A stretch of DNA of 64,000 bases, taken from assembly GCA_002483465.1 (NCBI GenBank), contig DLHX01000018.1:6292-70291 (forward strand), written 5' to 3'. Source of the stretch: Micavibrio sp. UBA7657 (GTDB taxonomy: Bacteria; Pseudomonadota; Alphaproteobacteria; Micavibrionales; Micavibrionaceae). Below the pieces are notes generated by a model. That model ran no database searches. It was not told where the DNA came from and was given only the letters and a program-made list of their open reading frames with translations. A program made the position numbers and the translations under genes. Position 1 is the first letter of the stretch. Each line of letters starts with the position of its first letter. Shown here piece by piece: positions 8,736 to 18,689 of this stretch.

Positions 8736-9959
8736 ATGGCGTCGGCAATCCCAACCAAGAAGGCTTTTAAAAGCGGTGAAGTGATCATGCGCCAGGGCGA
8801 CCCTGGCGAGAGTGCCTATATTATTGAGAGCGGCCGCGTTGAAATCCTGGTTACAGGCCGCAACGGGAAGGTCCAGAATGTAGGCACGCGCGGCCCCGGC
8901 ACAATGATCGGCGAGATGGCGCTGGTTGATAACGCCCCCCGCACCGCCACAGTGCAGGCCGTCGAGAATTGCGTCCTGCTTGAAATCACCAAGGAAGATT
9001 TTTCAAACCGCCTGCAGAAGGCCGACCCAATTTTGCGCATGACGTCGCAGGTCATCCTTACCCGTTACCGCGATACCCTCACCCGTGCTGAAATCAGCAA
9101 TGAAAGCAGCGGATGGCCACCGGTTGAAGCACAGGAACTCACCTATGCCGGACAGACGGACGCAATTGAGAGTGTCAAGATCGCCAACGACTTCCGCACA
9201 GCGCTGGAAAAAAAGCAGCTCGCGCTGCATTACCAGCCGATCATTGATCTTCAAAAAGGCAAGGTCTCGGGCTTCGAGGCTCTTATGCGCTGGAACCATC
9301 CCGAGCGCGGCTATATTTCTCCCGGTCTTTTCATCCCAATCGCCGAGCAATCCGGTTTAATCGTCGATGCCAGCCGCTGGGCGCTGCGCGAGGCCTGCAT
9401 GGCACTGAAGCGCATCGAAAGCCGCGCGGGATTTTCGAATGAACTTTCCATGAGCGTGAATTTCTCGAGCACTGATTTCGCCTCCGAGGATTTCATCGAC
9501 ACCATTTATACAACGATCAGCGAAACCGATGTGGATCCCAATTTCGTTCATCTTGAAATCACCGAGCGCCTTCTGATGGGTCAGCCGGATAATGCCAAGG
9601 ACACCCTCCTGATGTGCCGCAAGGCCGGCATCGGTATCTCCATCGACGATTTCGGCACCGGCTATTCGTCACTCAGCTATCTTCATTACTTCCCCATTGA
9701 TACGCTCAAAATCGACCAGAGTTTCATCCGTGATATGCAGAAGAATGAAAGCAGCATGGAGCTGGTGAAATCGATCATTGCGCTCGGCAAGAATATGAAG
9801 ATGCATGTCATCGCCGAAGGCGTCGAAAGCAAGGATGAAGCAAAAGTTCTGCGCGATCTGGGTTGCGATTTTGCACAAGGCTATTATTTTGCAAAACCCA
9901 TGAGCGAGACCGACATCACGAAATTCGTGAACGAACAAGGCCGCAAAATAAACGTATAG
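8736..9959 (+). CDS. Cyclic-nucleotide-binding / EAL-domain c-di-GMP phosphodiesterase
   Basis: A 407-residue cytosolic two-domain protein. Residues ~10-115 form a cNMP-binding fold (FKSGEVIMRQGDPGESAYII, then MIGEMALVDNAPRTATVQA with the phosphate-binding glutamate and arginine). Residues ~150-400 form an EAL domain with the catalytic set in place: E-A-L at 181-183, VNFS around 241, LEITE around 272, DDFGTG at 304-309, Lys325, AEGVE near 360 and Gln381. It is therefore probably an active c-di-GMP phosphodiesterase whose activity is set by cAMP or another nucleotide. It is convergent, with abutting stop codons, with a CHASE2 nucleotide cyclase that could make that ligand. No other sensory domain or membrane segment is seen. 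Confidence 0.92.
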   Translation: MASAIPTKKAFKSGEVIMRQGDPGESAYIIESGRVEILVTGRNGKVQNVGTRGPGTMIGEMALVDNAPRTATVQAVENCVLLEITKEDFSNRLQKADPILRMTSQVILTRYRDTLTRAEISNESSGWPPVEAQELTYAGQTDAIESVKIANDFRTALEKKQLALHYQPIIDLQKGKVSGFEALMRWNHPERGYISPGLFIPIAEQSGLIVDASRWALREACMALKRIESRAGFSNELSMSVNFSSTDFASEDFIDTIYTTISETDVDPNFVHLEITERLLMGQPDNAKDTLLMCRKAGIGISIDDFGTGYSSLSYLHYFPIDTLKIDQSFIRDMQKNESSMELVKSIIALGKNMKMHVIAEGVESKDEAKVLRDLGCDFAQGYYFAKPMSETDITKFVNEQGRKINV

Positions 9960-12200
9960 CTATTTGGATTTCGCGATATAAACGCCGTCCCATTTGGACG
10001 GCTTGTTTCTTATCAATTCAACGATGCGGGCTTTATACATGTCGTAGAAATGCGCAAGGCCGAAGTTCTGGACCTTGGCTGCCTCCTCCGCATTTTTCAT
10101 TGCCGCTTCAAAATTGCCTTTCTGATAGGCCTCGATCATCCTGTCATGGACTTCGCGAAGCCTGGCGTAATTATCATTCGCCGTGAATTTATCATCTCCA
10201 AGCAGCGTGTATATCCGCACGGGTTGGGAGCGCCCCACCACCTGCAACACATCCAGCTCCAGCCCTGCAAAATCTTTGACGCTGCTCCACGTCTTTTCAC
10301 TGATAAGAATGTTCACCTGGTAGGCCTTGGTCTGGCTTTCAAGCCGCGAGGCAAGATTGACCGTGTCGCCAAGGACCGAATAAGCGAAGCGTTGTTTCGA
10401 TCCCATGTTTCCTACCGCGCACATCCCGGTATTCAGTCCTATACCTGTCTTGAGAAGTGCCGGCACTTTCCCCTGTTCTTTTGCCCTGGCTTCCAGCACG
10501 GCATTAATCGGCTCCAGCGCCGCCTGCATGCCAAGCGCTGCCTTGCAGGCGTGCCGCGCATGGTCAGAGTCATCGAGCGGCGCGTTCCAGAATGCCATCA
10601 TCGCGTCGCCGATATATTTATCGATCGTGCCGCGATTCTGCATCACGAGATCCGACATCGGCGTTAGGAAATCGTTCATGAGCTGGATCAGTTCCTCCGG
10701 TCTCATTCCTTCGGAAATAGACGTAAATTTGCGGATATCGGTAAACATGACCGTTAACTCACGATTTTCACCGCCGAGCCGCAATTTGTCCGGGTTTGCT
10801 GTTAGCTCTTTCATAAAATCCGGCGAGATATAAAGGCCGAACGCCTGCCGCACGGCGCGGCGCTCTTTCTCCGTCCTTAGATAAGTGAGAATCGTCGAAA
10901 GCATAAAAATCGCCAGCACGCAGAATGACGGATAGGTAACGTCGATCAACAATCCATAAGCACTAAAGGCGTATGAACCGATAAAAATCGCTGCCGTAAT
11001 GACGAGAATGACGGTCATCGCCTGCGCAACCGCACCGATGAAGGACGAAAAAATAATAATGAACAGGCCTATGGCAAAAATCGAAACTGCTTCCGCGCCC
11101 TCTGCTTCGATCGGGCGGCTCAGATATTTGCCCTGCAGAATCTGATCAATAATATTAAGATGAACTTCGACGCCCGGAATAAATGTGTCAAGCGGTGTCG
11201 AACGGATATCCTTGAGACCAACGGCGCTGGTACCAATTAAAACAATCTTCCCGTTTATTTTTTCCGCAGGGTACGTTCCTTCCAGAATTGAATGTGCTGG
11301 TATGTACCATTCGCGGTCAGATTTCGCAAAATGGACTAGAAATTCACCACGCGCATTCGTGGGAATTATTTTCTTACCTTTACCAAGCTCAATCTCTTCC
11401 ACACCAAAGCGGCGCGCATCAAGTTTAGCGTAGCGCTCATCCGCCAGCTTCACCGTGCCCCCGCGCTCACCCTCATAAATCCTGATTGCTTCAAGCGCGA
11501 GCGAGGGATAGATGCTCGTGATATTCGAACCCAGGCGTTTGTGCGCCACCAGCATTGGCACGCGGCGTATGATACCGTCCGTGTCGGTTGAAACGAAGAA
11601 GCTGCCATTGCCCGCGCTGTCCTTGCTGATTTCCTTGAGATTGGTTGTTGCGCCCGCGAGGTTTGGCACAAAGCTCTCAAGATTTTTTCCCCGAAAAACA
11701 CCCTTCTGAAACGGTATCTTGTCGGTGTTTTCATTCGTGAATGAAAAACCTGTGACCACATTGCCCGCATTTTTTATTGCCTCACCAAACAGGACATCAT
11801 TATTCGGGATACTGTGAATATTCTGCACGACATCGGCAAATTCCGGCAGGTTACCCAGCTTCTCAGCGATAAAAGACGGCGAACTCCGGTCGGGTTCGGA
11901 AAAAACGATATCAAAAACGATGACTTTTGCGCCCATGCCTTTAAGTTTCGTCACGAGATCGGCCATAACATCGCGCGGCCACGGCATCTGACCGATTTTT
12001 CTTAAAGAAGCTTCGTCAATATCGATGATTACGGTGTCATTAGATGGAACACGGGGCTCCATCATGTTGTAATTGTCGAAGGTGAAGTTACGGATCTGCT
12101 CGCGCCAGCGCGTATTCGAAAAACTGAACGCTATGGAAACGCAGAGCAGCGTCAGAAGCAGAGAAGTCTGGAACCAGCGGTTTGTCAGGAGGCTTTCCAT
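9960..12200 (-). CDS. CHASE2-domain adenylate/guanylate cyclase
   Basis: A 746-residue class III nucleotide cyclase. It has one N-terminal membrane helix (about 13-30), a long periplasmic CHASE2 sensor (IDIDEASLRKIGQMPWPRDV, then VFDIVFSEPD and FIPGVEVHLNIIDQIL), three clustered membrane helices (about 375-445) and a cytoplasmic cyclase domain (about 480-660). The metal-binding aspartates are present in ELTVMFTDIRKFTSISEG and IDKYIGDAMMAFWNAPLDD, and FAYSVLGDTVNLASRLES completes the site, so it looks active. It lies eight bases after the HlyD gene and probably belongs to the secretion operon tolC-ABC-hlyD-cyclase. The convergent neighbour is a cNMP-binding EAL protein. The sensed signal is unknown, and adenylate specificity is inferred from family. 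Confidence 0.92.
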   Translation of the reverse strand: MESLLTNRWFQTSLLLTLLCVSIAFSFSNTRWREQIRNFTFDNYNMMEPRVPSNDTVIIDIDEASLRKIGQMPWPRDVMADLVTKLKGMGAKVIVFDIVFSEPDRSSPSFIAEKLGNLPEFADVVQNIHSIPNNDVLFGEAIKNAGNVVTGFSFTNENTDKIPFQKGVFRGKNLESFVPNLAGATTNLKEISKDSAGNGSFFVSTDTDGIIRRVPMLVAHKRLGSNITSIYPSLALEAIRIYEGERGGTVKLADERYAKLDARRFGVEEIELGKGKKIIPTNARGEFLVHFAKSDREWYIPAHSILEGTYPAEKINGKIVLIGTSAVGLKDIRSTPLDTFIPGVEVHLNIIDQILQGKYLSRPIEAEGAEAVSIFAIGLFIIIFSSFIGAVAQAMTVILVITAAIFIGSYAFSAYGLLIDVTYPSFCVLAIFMLSTILTYLRTEKERRAVRQAFGLYISPDFMKELTANPDKLRLGGENRELTVMFTDIRKFTSISEGMRPEELIQLMNDFLTPMSDLVMQNRGTIDKYIGDAMMAFWNAPLDDSDHARHACKAALGMQAALEPINAVLEARAKEQGKVPALLKTGIGLNTGMCAVGNMGSKQRFAYSVLGDTVNLASRLESQTKAYQVNILISEKTWSSVKDFAGLELDVLQVVGRSQPVRIYTLLGDDKFTANDNYARLREVHDRMIEAYQKGNFEAAMKNAEEAAKVQNFGLAHFYDMYKARIVELIRNKPSKWDGVYIAKSK

Positions 12201-12207
12201 ACGCCCC

Positions 12208-13527
12208 TCACCGCTCCGTGAACGCTTTGTCGCGGGCTTTTAGCACGGGCTTCAGCAGATATTCCAGAATGGTCCGCTTGCCCGTGATCACTTCCGTCTG
12301 CGCGACCATGCCGGGCGTGATCGGCAATGGATGCTCAGCCGTTCCGAGGAAATTCCGGTCGGTATGCACTTCAATTTCAAAAAACACGTTGCCCTGATGA
12401 TCGGTGACGCTGTTCGCGCCGATACGCACCAGCTTGCCGTCCAGCGCGCCGTATTTCTGCGAGTCATAGGCCGTAACCTTTACCTTCACATCCTGCCCCG
12501 GGCGGATGAACGCGATTTCATCCGGCGGCACGCGTGCGATGATTTTCAGCTCGTCATCAACCGGCACGATTTCCAACAATTTCATCGCCGGCTGAATGAC
12601 GCCGCCGATAGTTTTGACTGCGATACTGTTGACGATACCGTCGACGGGGGAACGCAGCTCTGCGCGGTCGACGCGGTCGCCAAGAGTCTTGAGGCTTTCC
12701 TGCAGCTGCGAAATCTCGGTTTCAACACCGTTGAGTTCACCCAGCGCCTGCGAACGGAACTTATCGGTCTGGTTTTCGCGCTCTTTTTTCGCCGATTGCA
12801 CCTCTGATTCCAGTGATTTCTGGCGCTGGCTCTCGGCATTGATCTGGCCGCTGATATCGCTGAGCTCGCGCTCGAGCTTCATCTGTTCCATTTTCGAGAC
12901 TGCGCGCTTTTCCACCATACTGCGTGTGAGCTCAAGCTCTTTCTGCAGATGCCTGCGGCTCTCCGACAACCCGCCGACCGTAGCTTTCACAGCTGATAGA
13001 TCCGCGCTGGCTTTATTAATGCGGTCTTCAAGAATGCCGTAGGAATTTTTCAGCTCCTGCTGCCGCGATTCATAAAGTGCTTTTTCATTGGCGGCAATGT
13101 CGGAATTTTTTTGCACGATATCCTGCGGCACCACGAATTCCGATCCGTTCGCTTCGGCCAACAGGCGGGCTTTTTTCGTGCTGAGGCTCAGAAATTTTGC
13201 CTCGGTGCCGCCTTTTTCGGAGGAAAACTGCACGTCGCTGATCCGCAGCAGCACTTCGCCTTTTTTAACCTGCTGGCCTTCTTTCACCAGGAGTTCGCCG
13301 AGGATGCCGCCCTCGAGACTCTGCACCGTCTGCACTTCCTGCGAAGGCACCACCTGTCCCTGGCCGTGCGTGATTTCCTCGATCTGCGACACGCCCGCCC
13401 AGACCAGCAGGAACAGCACCAGCGCCATGATCGAAAATAGCATCGCCATCACCGGTGCGGCGGGACGCATGTGTGTCGCGGCTTCCAACTCGGCCATAAA
13501 ATCCGTGTCGCGCACATTATTTGTCAT
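12208..13527 (-). CDS. HlyD-family type I secretion membrane fusion protein
   Basis: A 439-residue periplasmic adaptor. One membrane anchor (about residues 25-48) is followed by a lipoyl half-motif (GQGQVVPSQEVQTVQSLEGG then LLVKEGQQVKKGEVLLRI), a long alpha-helical hairpin rich in Glu, Lys and Gln (about 120-290), and the C-terminal beta-barrel with RSPVDGIVNSIAVKTIGGVI and PGMVAQTEVITGKRTILEYL, the HlyD signature. It bridges the inner-membrane ABC exporter and the outer-membrane TolC channel. Its start overlaps the ABC gene stop by four bases. It resembles LapC-type adaptors for large adhesins, but no RTX substrate gene lies in the window. Confidence 0.94.
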   Translation of the reverse strand: MTNNVRDTDFMAELEAATHMRPAAPVMAMLFSIMALVLFLLVWAGVSQIEEITHGQGQVVPSQEVQTVQSLEGGILGELLVKEGQQVKKGEVLLRISDVQFSSEKGGTEAKFLSLSTKKARLLAEANGSEFVVPQDIVQKNSDIAANEKALYESRQQELKNSYGILEDRINKASADLSAVKATVGGLSESRRHLQKELELTRSMVEKRAVSKMEQMKLERELSDISGQINAESQRQKSLESEVQSAKKERENQTDKFRSQALGELNGVETEISQLQESLKTLGDRVDRAELRSPVDGIVNSIAVKTIGGVIQPAMKLLEIVPVDDELKIIARVPPDEIAFIRPGQDVKVKVTAYDSQKYGALDGKLVRIGANSVTDHQGNVFFEIEVHTDRNFLGTAEHPLPITPGMVAQTEVITGKRTILEYLLKPVLKARDKAFTER

Positions 13528-15695
13528 CGCGGCACCTCGACTTTGCCCGCCTGCAGAGCTTCAAGCACGCGGTCACGCGGCCCGTCCATGATGACTTTTC
13601 CCTGGTCCATCAGGATCAACCTGTCGACGAGCGGCAGCATCGCCTGCTTGTGTGTGATTAAAATCAGCGTTCGGCCTTCGATCTGGTTCTGGATGTAATT
13701 CCTGAAAGAGTCTTCCGCCTGCACATCCATCGCATTCGTCGGCTCATCGCAAACCATGATGGCAGGATCCAGCAACATAGCGCGCGCCAGCGCCACGGCC
13801 TGCCTCTGCCCGCCGGACAACCCCTGTCCCGCCTCACCGACCGGCGCGTCATAGCCCATCGGATGGCGTGCGATAAATTCATGCACTCCGGAAATCTTTG
13901 CGGCTTCAAGAATGGCTTCTTCCGTCGCGTGCGGCACGCTGGCGGTAATGTTATCGCGCACTGTGCCGCTGAAGAGCACAACATCCTGCGCTATATAGGC
14001 CATGCGGCGGCGCAAATCGGCAGGGTCGATCTGGCGGTAATCTGTGTCATCGGCAGAGATCGTGCCTTCATCCGGCTCATACAAATTCATCATCAATCTT
14101 GCAATGGTACTCTTGCCCGAGCCTATACGTCCGATAATACCGATCTTCTCGCCTGCATTGATCGAGAAAGAAACGTTGTCGAGGACTTTTCTTTTTACCT
14201 GGGGGTATGAGAATGACACTTTCTCGAAAGTGATCTTGCCTTTAAGATCCGGGCGATGCAGGAAACGTTTTTCCGGCGGGCGCTCAACCGGCTGGCTCAT
14301 GATGTTATCGAGAGTCTTCAGCGAACTACCCGCCTGGTGATAGCGCGTCATCAGATTGGCGATGCCACCGATTGGGGCCAGCGCACGGCCACCGAGAATA
14401 ACAGTCGCGATCAATGCGCCGATGCTGAGATCGCCCGCCTGCACCATGTACATCCCCGCGAGCACAACGACGACTGACGCAATCATCTGCACGAAGGCTG
14501 CGATATTGACGCCAAGACCAGACCAGAAGCGTGAATCCTGCCCGTGAGCCGCGCTCTGTCCGACATATTCGGTGTAACGCGCGCGGAAACGGCCATCAGC
14601 TCCGGTCGCCTTCACCGTTTCAAGCCCGTGAATGGTCTCAACCAGCAGCCCATGCTTGATTTCCGCGCTACGAATTGCATTCCTGACATGGGTTTTCAGC
14701 TTGAATTGAATCGCAAGCCCGACAAGCACAACAATTAGCATCAACGCGACAAGAATAAACGCCAGCCCGCCGCCGAAGTGGTACACGACGAACAGGAAGA
14801 AAATTGAAAACGGCAGGTCAACAAGGACGGTGATCGTCGCCGATGTGAAAAAATCACGCACCGAGTCAAATTCACGCAGCATGTTGGCGAAAACGCCACT
14901 TGAGCGCGGACGCCCGGCGAGGCGCATATTCAAAACATGATCATAGATCCGTCGCGCGGCGATGACGTCGATGCGCCTGCCCGCAAGGTCGATCAGGTAT
15001 GCGCGCAGTGTCCGCATGATGAAATCAAAAACGAAAATCGTCAGCGCGCCAATGCCCAGTGCCCAACCTGTCTCAATCGCATTATTCGGGATCACCCGGT
15101 CATAGACATTCATAATGAAAATCGGGCTGGCGAGCGCGAAGAGATTGATAAATACCGCGCCCAGCAACGCCGCGCTGTAAATACTGCGGTTTTCACGCAC
15201 CAGGCTCCAGAACCAGTGACCCGAAATTTCATCCTTGTGCGCAATTGCGGCAGGATCATTAAATTCTGCGCGCGGGTGAATGAAAATCGCATAGCCTGAA
15301 TAATCATTATCAAGATTTTTCAGCGGCACGTCCCGCACCGATCCCGTTTCAGGGATATAAACGCGCACGTCCTTGCCTTTTCTTTCGAGAACCACCAGCG
15401 CGTGATTATTCTCAAGAATGAGAACCGCAGGCAGAACGGCATTCGGGATAGATTCGGGTTTTGCGCGTTTAACAACCTGCGCCTTCAGGCCCATGCGCTC
15501 CGCCGCTTCGCAAAACAGCGCCGGGCCCATATTTTTCTCATCGTAAGGAAGGCCCGCCGTTACCGCCTGTGCCGAGCGCGCGTGGCCAAAATGCGCCGTA
15601 AGAAAAACAAGACATTCCAAAAGCGCGTCGATCTCTGCCCCTTCTGCGCGGGGTGTGCTCAATTTTTCTTTTCCGGCTGGTTTATTTTTGTTCAT
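13524..15695 (-). CDS. Type I secretion ABC transporter with C39-like domain (LapB/LssB type)
   Basis: A 723-residue exporter with three parts. Residues ~25-140 are a C39-like domain that seems to lack the peptidase cysteine motif, so it probably docks substrate without cutting it. Residues ~165-450 hold about six membrane helices (YSAALLGAVFINLFALASPI onward). Residues ~485-723 are the ATPase with Walker A GRIGSGKST, signature LSGGQRQAVALARAML, Walker B IMVCDEPTNAMD and the ITHK histidine switch. The NAMD after Walker B is typical of the LssB/LapB branch, which exports giant RTX adhesins. It overlaps both tolC (14 bases) and hlyD (4 bases). Confidence 0.94.
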   Translation of the reverse strand: MNKNKPAGKEKLSTPRAEGAEIDALLECLVFLTAHFGHARSAQAVTAGLPYDEKNMGPALFCEAAERMGLKAQVVKRAKPESIPNAVLPAVLILENNHALVVLERKGKDVRVYIPETGSVRDVPLKNLDNDYSGYAIFIHPRAEFNDPAAIAHKDEISGHWFWSLVRENRSIYSAALLGAVFINLFALASPIFIMNVYDRVIPNNAIETGWALGIGALTIFVFDFIMRTLRAYLIDLAGRRIDVIAARRIYDHVLNMRLAGRPRSSGVFANMLREFDSVRDFFTSATITVLVDLPFSIFFLFVVYHFGGGLAFILVALMLIVVLVGLAIQFKLKTHVRNAIRSAEIKHGLLVETIHGLETVKATGADGRFRARYTEYVGQSAAHGQDSRFWSGLGVNIAAFVQMIASVVVVLAGMYMVQAGDLSIGALIATVILGGRALAPIGGIANLMTRYHQAGSSLKTLDNIMSQPVERPPEKRFLHRPDLKGKITFEKVSFSYPQVKRKVLDNVSFSINAGEKIGIIGRIGSGKSTIARLMMNLYEPDEGTISADDTDYRQIDPADLRRRMAYIAQDVVLFSGTVRDNITASVPHATEEAILEAAKISGVHEFIARHPMGYDAPVGEAGQGLSGGQRQAVALARAMLLDPAIMVCDEPTNAMDVQAEDSFRNYIQNQIEGRTLILITHKQAMLPLVDRLILMDQGKVIMDGPRDRVLEALQAGKVEVPR

Positions 15696-17064
15696 CCGAC
15701 AACGGCGCCGTCAAAAACGCGCCCCCGGCCGGTTTTTGCGGTGAAGCCTGGGCGGTTTCCACGTTTAAAGACTCCTGCAGCCGCCCCATACCGGCGAGAA
15801 GCGCATAACGCGCAGCCATAACCCTGAAACCACCGTTCATTTTCTCGAGATGCGCGGTGAAAAGCTGATTGTCCGATTGCATCAACTGCAGCAGCGTAAT
15901 GCGTGCGCCCTCGAACTGGACGTTATAAGTACCGAACAAGGTTTCATTCAACCCGACGCGCCGCTGCTGACTATCGGCCTGCTGCAAAGAAGCCGCATAT
16001 TCCGCATAGCCAAGCCTGATAGCACGCTCAATCTGGCGCTCCATCTCCTGCGTTTTCGACGCAGCTTCTTTTTTCTTAAGTTTTTTCTGCTCGATACGCG
16101 CCATCTGCGCGCCGCCGGTTTCAAATTCCCAGTTCACCCGCACGACTGCACGCGCATCCGTCACTTCGCCGCCGATCTCGTCATCTTTCTCGCTCTCGAG
16201 ATAGGACAATTCGCCGTCGACATCGGGATACAGGCCCGCCTTCTCGGCTTTTGCATCGTAATCCGCCGAGTTCAGCATCAGCGCCGCAGATTTCAAAGCC
16301 GGGTGATTGGCTCTGGCAAACTCAATCGCTTCGTCGGCGCCGGTCGGGATCAGGTCAACACGCGGCACAGGCGGCTGGAGCTCACCGGACGGCACGCTGC
16401 CTGTCAGTTCGGCATAATAGGCTTCTGCCATCCTGACCTGGCCTTCATATTCCGCAGTCATGTTATCGAGAATGACGCCGATATCGCGCGCCTGCTGGTA
16501 TTCGGCTTCGTCCGCAGCGCCTTCATCCACCATATCCTTGATACGCGCCTGGTAATCGGCGACTTTTTTCGAATGCGAAACCATCATCGACAAGCCTGTA
16601 CGGGCGCGCAGTAAATCCACATAAGCCTGCGCAACGCTGAACGACAAGCGCTCGGTCACATCGGCAATGTTCATCTTCGCGGATTCAATTTTTGCCTTGG
16701 CGGATTCAACGCGGTTGCCGGTTTCGGAGGCATCGTAAATCATCTGGCGCGCGGTGAATGCGCCTTCCCAGTAATTGGAATAAGCCGCGCCGCGTGTGGT
16801 GGTCAGACCACGGCTCGTGCTGTTGTCGCCGTAAATGCGTCCGCCCTGTCCCGTAATGCCGATGGTAGGAAAATATCCTGAACGCTCTTCGCGCTTTTGT
16901 TCTTCTGCAAGGCTCGACCCGACTTTGGCCGTCGTAACGCTTGGATGATTTTGCAACGTGGCCTGTACGGCCTGCTCCAGCGTTTCCGCATGCAGATCCG
17001 TCACCGGCACAAACGCGGCGACGCCCATTAACAAGGCAGGAAATAGAAACTTGCGAAACTGCAT
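15682..17064 (-). CDS. TolC-family outer membrane channel of the type I secretion system
   Basis: A 460-residue protein with a signal peptide (hydrophobic core LFPALLMGVAAFVPV, cut near LHA), followed by the two helical repeats of the TolC/OEP family. ETLEQAVQATLQNHPSVTTA opens repeat one and ANHPALKSAALMLNSADYDA opens repeat two; both carry the usual N-H-P motif. It forms the outer-membrane pore and periplasmic tunnel for the ABC-HlyD pair encoded downstream. Most likely it is the first gene of the operon; the 200-bp gap to the divergent transhydrogenase should hold both promoters. Confidence 0.93.
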   Translation of the reverse strand: MQFRKFLFPALLMGVAAFVPVTDLHAETLEQAVQATLQNHPSVTTAKVGSSLAEEQKREERSGYFPTIGITGQGGRIYGDNSTSRGLTTTRGAAYSNYWEGAFTARQMIYDASETGNRVESAKAKIESAKMNIADVTERLSFSVAQAYVDLLRARTGLSMMVSHSKKVADYQARIKDMVDEGAADEAEYQQARDIGVILDNMTAEYEGQVRMAEAYYAELTGSVPSGELQPPVPRVDLIPTGADEAIEFARANHPALKSAALMLNSADYDAKAEKAGLYPDVDGELSYLESEKDDEIGGEVTDARAVVRVNWEFETGGAQMARIEQKKLKKKEAASKTQEMERQIERAIRLGYAEYAASLQQADSQQRRVGLNETLFGTYNVQFEGARITLLQLMQSDNQLFTAHLEKMNGGFRVMAARYALLAGMGRLQESLNVETAQASPQKPAGGAFLTAPLSDEQK

Positions 17065-17265
17065 AAACGACCGGAAGGGGCCAAGAAACTTAAAAGGATT
17101 GGAAGGAAAGTGAATCAGAACTTATATCATTGAATCTAAAGAAAATCGGTCGCGTATTCAAGCGCGATCCCGTACAAGTTGTGCACTATCCCGCCCAGCC
17201 CTTCACAAGCCGGGGAAGTTGGTGCATCTTCAAGGGGTTTCAAGCCGATTCCGGAGTTAAAAATC

Positions 17266-18399
17266 TTGGCGCTTAGCATTGCAATCATTAAAGAAACTGC
17301 GGAATTTGAAACCCGCGTCGCGGCCTCGGCGGAGACCGTTAAAAAGTTGATCGCGCTGGGCTGCTCCGTGATTATAGAAAAAGGCGCGGGCGAAGCCTCT
17401 TCTATTAGCGATGAAATGTTCCGCGAGGCAGGCGCCGCTATGGTTGCACAGGCCGCAGAAGCAACCCGGAACGCCGATATCATCCTGAAGGTTCAGGCGC
17501 GTGAAAGCGATTTGGGCGGTCTAAAAAAAGGGGCGCTGCTGATCGGCCTCATGTCGCCGCACAATAATGAGAATTTCGTCAAAAAAATTGCTAGCGCAAA
17601 CGTCAATGGATTTTCCATGGAGCTTGTCCCGCGTATTACACGGGCGCAATCTATGGACGTTCTTTCCTCGCAATCAAATTTAGCCGGTTACAAATCCGTT
17701 TTGGATGCTACCGAATATTTCAACCGCGCCTTCCCGATGATGATGACGGCGGCTGGCACCGTTCCGCCTGCGAAAGTCTTCGTCATGGGCGCGGGCGTTG
17801 CAGGCTTGCAGGCTATAGCCACCGCGAAACGTTTAGGAGCGATTGTTTCCGCAACCGACGTACGCCCCGCCGCCAAAGAGCAAGTTAAATCGCTCGGCGG
17901 CTCGTTTATTGCCGTTGAAGACGATGAATTCAAGCAAGCCGAAACCACGGCGGGTTACGCGAAGCCAATGTCACCTGAATATCAGGCGAAACAGCAAAAA
18001 CTTGTCGAAGAGCATATCGCGAAACAGGATATCGTGATTACAACAGCGCTTATCCCGGGGCGCGCTGCGCCGAAACTCATTACTGAATCGATGGTGAAAT
18101 CGATGAAGCCCGGCTCCGTCATCGTCGATCTCGCAGTCGAAAGCGGCGGTAACTGTGCGCTCTCGAAAGCAGGTGAAGTCGTCAACGTGAATAATGTTTC
18201 CATTCTCGGCCATAAAAATGTACCGGGCCGCATCGCAGGTAACGCTTCGGCGCTTTACGCAAAGAACCTGCTCAATCTTCTCACGCTCATCGTTAAGGAT
18301 GGCGTACTAAACATCAACTGGGATGACGACATCATCAAGGGCATTGCCCTCACCCGCGACGGCGCAATTATTCACCCGTTATTTACGGAGAAGAAATAA
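17266..18399 (+). CDS. pntAA: NAD(P) transhydrogenase subunit alpha part 1
   Basis: The soluble NAD(H)-binding dI subunit of proton-translocating transhydrogenase, which makes NADPH from NADH using the proton gradient. Conserved stretches include [40 protein letters not shown], the Rossmann motif [20 protein letters not shown] and [17 protein letters not shown]. The frame is open further left to an ATG at 17179, but those 29 residues do not look like the family. A TTG at 17266 has GGAG nine bases upstream and puts the N-terminus at the usual place (377 residues). The stop overlaps the pntAB start. This three-gene arrangement is the Rhodospirillum-like one. Confidence 0.93.
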   Translation: MALSIAIIKETAEFETRVAASAETVKKLIALGCSVIIEKGAGEASSISDEMFREAGAAMVAQAAEATRNADIILKVQARESDLGGLKKGALLIGLMSPHNNENFVKKIASANVNGFSMELVPRITRAQSMDVLSSQSNLAGYKSVLDATEYFNRAFPMMMTAAGTVPPAKVFVMGAGVAGLQAIATAKRLGAIVSATDVRPAAKEQVKSLGGSFIAVEDDEFKQAETTAGYAKPMSPEYQAKQQKLVEEHIAKQDIVITTALIPGRAAPKLITESMVKSMKPGSVIVDLAVESGGNCALSKAGEVVNVNNVSILGHKNVPGRIAGNASALYAKNLLNLLTLIVKDGVLNINWDDDIIKGIALTRDGAIIHPLFTEKK

Positions 18400-18689
18400 T
18401 GGAATTCCTCATCACAGGTTTTACCGTTTTTGTTCTTACATGTTTCGTCGGCTATCACGTTGTCTGGCGCGTAACGCCAGCGCTGCATTCGCCGCTGATG
18501 GGTATTACCAACGCGATTTCATCCGTAATCATCGTCGGCGCGGTCATCGCCGTGGGCGCTTCCAGCGGCGGATTTTCGACATTCATGGGTTTCCTCGCCG
18601 TCGTGCTGGCCTCGGTCAATATTTTCGGCGGTTTCATCATTACGCGCCGCATGCTTGCCATGTTCAAGAAGAAGGATAAAGCGTCATGA
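18399..18689 (+). CDS. pntAB: NAD(P) transhydrogenase subunit alpha part 2
   Basis: A 96-residue membrane subunit with three hydrophobic helices ([20 protein letters not shown], then [18 protein letters not shown], then [20 protein letters not shown]). It supplies part of the proton channel (dII) of the transhydrogenase. It shares bases with the pntAA stop, and its own stop overlaps pntB by four bases, so the three subunits are translationally coupled. Confidence 0.95.
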   Translation: MEFLITGFTVFVLTCFVGYHVVWRVTPALHSPLMGITNAISSVIIVGAVIAVGASSGGFSTFMGFLAVVLASVNIFGGFIITRRMLAMFKKKDKAS

